A stretch of 64,000 nucleotides of DNA, taken from positions 1-64,000 of the forward strand of contig JBBQWR010000013.1 in the NCBI GenBank assembly GCA_038210495.1. The letters run 5' to 3'. Of this stretch, positions 62,904 to 64,000 are shown piece after piece. Within the stretch, counting starts at the first letter, position 1. Each line of letters opens with the position of its first letter. The notes beneath the pieces were generated by a model. The model did not search any database. It was not told where the DNA came from and saw only the letters and a list, made by a program, of their open reading frames with translations. The DNA comes from JBBQWR01 sp038210495 (lineage in GTDB: Bacteria > Planctomycetota > Planctomycetia > Pirellulales > DATAWG01). Both the position numbers and the translations under genes were made by a program.

Positions 62904-63443
62904 CTACGCAAGCGCCTGTTGCAATTGAGCCTTGGTGATCGGCTTGCCAAGCACCTGATCGACGCCGTCGGGCATGTCGCCGGTGACGCACAGTCGGTCG
63001 GCCCAGCCAGTTAGCAGCAAAACGCGAGTGTTGGGGGACAAATGCTTGGCTGCCTTGGCCATCTCGCGGCCGTCCATGCCCGGCATGCCCAAATCGGTGA
63101 TCAGCACGTCGATGGGCTCGACGCCAATCCGATCGATTACCTCGGCTCCGGAATTGGTCGTCGTCACATCGTGTCCCAATTGGCGCAGCATTCCTTGAAG
63201 CGCTTCGAGGACGCGTAGGTCGTCGTCGATGCAGATGATCCGTCGGCTGCTTTTTGGGGCCACCAACACAGGCGCAACTGGCGCCGCGGCAATTTCCGTT
63301 CGGGGCAGACACAGGCGCATCGTCGTGCCGCGACCCAATTGGGAATCGACCTCCATCCGTCCGCGATGCCGCTCGGCGACACCGTGGACCCCGCGCTCGA
63401 CCCCTGGAACGACCTGCGTCCATTTGTCCCGCGATTCGGCCAT
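62904..63443 (-). CDS. truncated hybrid histidine kinase: HATPase tail plus REC domain
   Basis: A 179-residue product. Residues 14-48 match only the end of a histidine kinase ATPase domain (VHGVAERHRGRMEVDSQLGRGTTMRLCLP). After a linker, residues 65-178 form a complete response-regulator receiver: acidic pair in ICIDDDLRVLEAL, phospho-acceptor Asp in LITDLGMPGMDG, conserved Thr in LLLTGWAD and Lys in VLGKPITKAQ. The kinase H-box, N-box and the G1 and G2 motifs are not found upstream in any frame, so this seems the remnant of a hybrid kinase or a gene that has lost its 5' half. The receiver may still work. The start is uncertain. Confidence 0.6.
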   Translation of the reverse strand: MAESRDKWTQVVPGVERGVHGVAERHRGRMEVDSQLGRGTTMRLCLPRTEIAAAPVAPVLVAPKSSRRIICIDDDLRVLEALQGMLRQLGHDVTTTNSGAEVIDRIGVEPIDVLITDLGMPGMDGREMAKAAKHLSPNTRVLLLTGWADRLCVTGDMPDGVDQVLGKPITKAQLQQALA

Positions 63444-63672
63444 TCTCGCCGGGCTGGCCGTGATTTGATCGCGATGTTATGCACGCCCTCGGGCGGCGCC
63501 TCGACGGTCACCTTCTGTTCTCCCGACCGTCCTTCCCAGCCGGCTAGGACATAATGACCGGGAGCCTAGGGAAAGGTCTACCACGACGATGGCCATTCGA
63601 ATGTTCCAGAACGGGACTTTCGACGAGACGCCTCCGTCCCGGCCCCATGTGTTCCGCCGGACCCAGACCTCG

Positions 63673-64000
63673 TCAGCCGGAGTCCGAATCGTCCGACGAG
63701 ATCACCTGCAAGAAACGGCCACCACTCTCATACCAACCGAGTCGAGTGAAGCGGCACCAGGTAAGGTCGATTTGCACTTGAATCGCGGGACCATCGGCTC
63801 GGTCGAGGCTCACGATCGCCTGACGGAACGCCAATGGCTGCTGATGATAAAAGCCCAGTCCATGCTCGGAAATCTGCTTGCCGACCACGACGATGTGCTC
63901 GTCTAGCCGCGTTCGGCCATCGTCGGCCAAGGGCGCCAATCGAACCAAATAGGGATATGGATAGCGTCGCTCTCCGCGTCGCTCGAGTTGGGCGACACTC
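63673..64000 (-). CDS. PilZ-like domain protein (5' end outside the window)
   Basis: The C-terminal 108 residues of a protein whose start lies beyond 64000. It contains LERRGERRYPYPY, an RRxxR-type arginine motif of PilZ domains that bind c-di-GMP. Next come EHIVVVGKQISEHGLGFYHQQPLAFRQAIVSLD, the position of the usual (D/N)xSxxG motif where the serine is in KQISEHGLGF, and a beta-strand pair LTWCRFTRLGWYESGGRFLQVI. Such proteins occur in planctomycetes. The reading frame continues past the edge, so the total length is unknown. Plus-strand frames over this region are shadows. Confidence 0.6.
   Translation of the reverse strand, partial: SVAQLERRGERRYPYPYLVRLAPLADDGRTRLDEHIVVVGKQISEHGLGFYHQQPLAFRQAIVSLDRADGPAIQVQIDLTWCRFTRLGWYESGGRFLQVISSDDSDSG

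Noticed and set aside
63589..63906. A plus-strand 105-codon frame at the window end
   Set aside because: The minus strand has a better coding case (PilZ-like motifs continuing to the edge).
1..64000. tRNA, rRNA, insertion sequences or prophage genes
   Set aside because: No tRNA-like cloverleaf, rRNA segment, transposase, integrase or phage structural gene was recognised on either strand by eye.

Overview
The window is a high-GC chromosomal segment that looks planctomycete, most likely Pirellulales. Lineage-typical families include a BBP7-type outer-membrane barrel, a DUF1080-ThuA fusion, PEP-CTERM surface proteins, a secreted protein with the N-terminal VEQLEARRVLA tag, a YdjY-domain protein, and several small secreted proteins known to me only from this phylum. 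I see no rRNA, tRNA, CRISPR array, prophage or intact insertion sequence. The assignment is by family recognition, not by search.

Layout. 1-9.1 kb: DinB-like protein, histidine kinase, nadD, a Gly/Tyr-repeat secreted protein, a ligase-associated-type MBL exonuclease, a GT39-like membrane enzyme, a toxin-antitoxin locus with a frameshifted toxin, an esterase and a secreted protein. 9.4-19.7 kb: two small secreted proteins sharing a C-terminal tail, a 1099-aa PEP-CTERM repeat protein, an HtrA/DegP protease, HEAT-repeat genes, and a small gene broken by an in-frame stop. 19.8-26.1 kb: TatD/EboB-like hydrolase, DUF1080-ThuA protein, surface protein, BBP7 barrel. 26.1-31.5 kb: a compact minus-strand operon with two WXG100-like small proteins, a helical protein and a 1378-aa FtsK/EccC-like ATPase, resembling a stripped-down type VII (ESX-like) secretion system. 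31.9-38.6 kb: YggS, a large planctomycete protein, YdjY protein, phosphodiesterase, ferritin, sugar-phosphate isomerase. 38.6-47 kb: a giant TPR protein divergent from a Wza-like polysaccharide export lipoprotein and a Pro/Ser-rich secreted protein. 47.1-53.5 kb: a tandem duplication of a KimA-like APC transporter with USP-like C-terminus; each copy has its own c-di-AMP (ydaO/yuaA-type) riboswitch leader, the second leader degenerate. 53.7-64 kb: FabF-like synthase, HAD phosphatase, SDR, GH51 arabinofuranosidase, MacB-like ABC exporter, PEP-CTERM protein, a hybrid-kinase remnant and a PilZ protein cut by the window edge.

Themes. The strongest systems-level signals are the ESX-like operon and the riboswitch-controlled transporter pair, which implies c-di-AMP control of potassium uptake. 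Several families of short palindromic repeats are dispersed between genes; copies repeatedly abut gene ends, and in at least three cases they supply the stop codon of the neighbouring gene.
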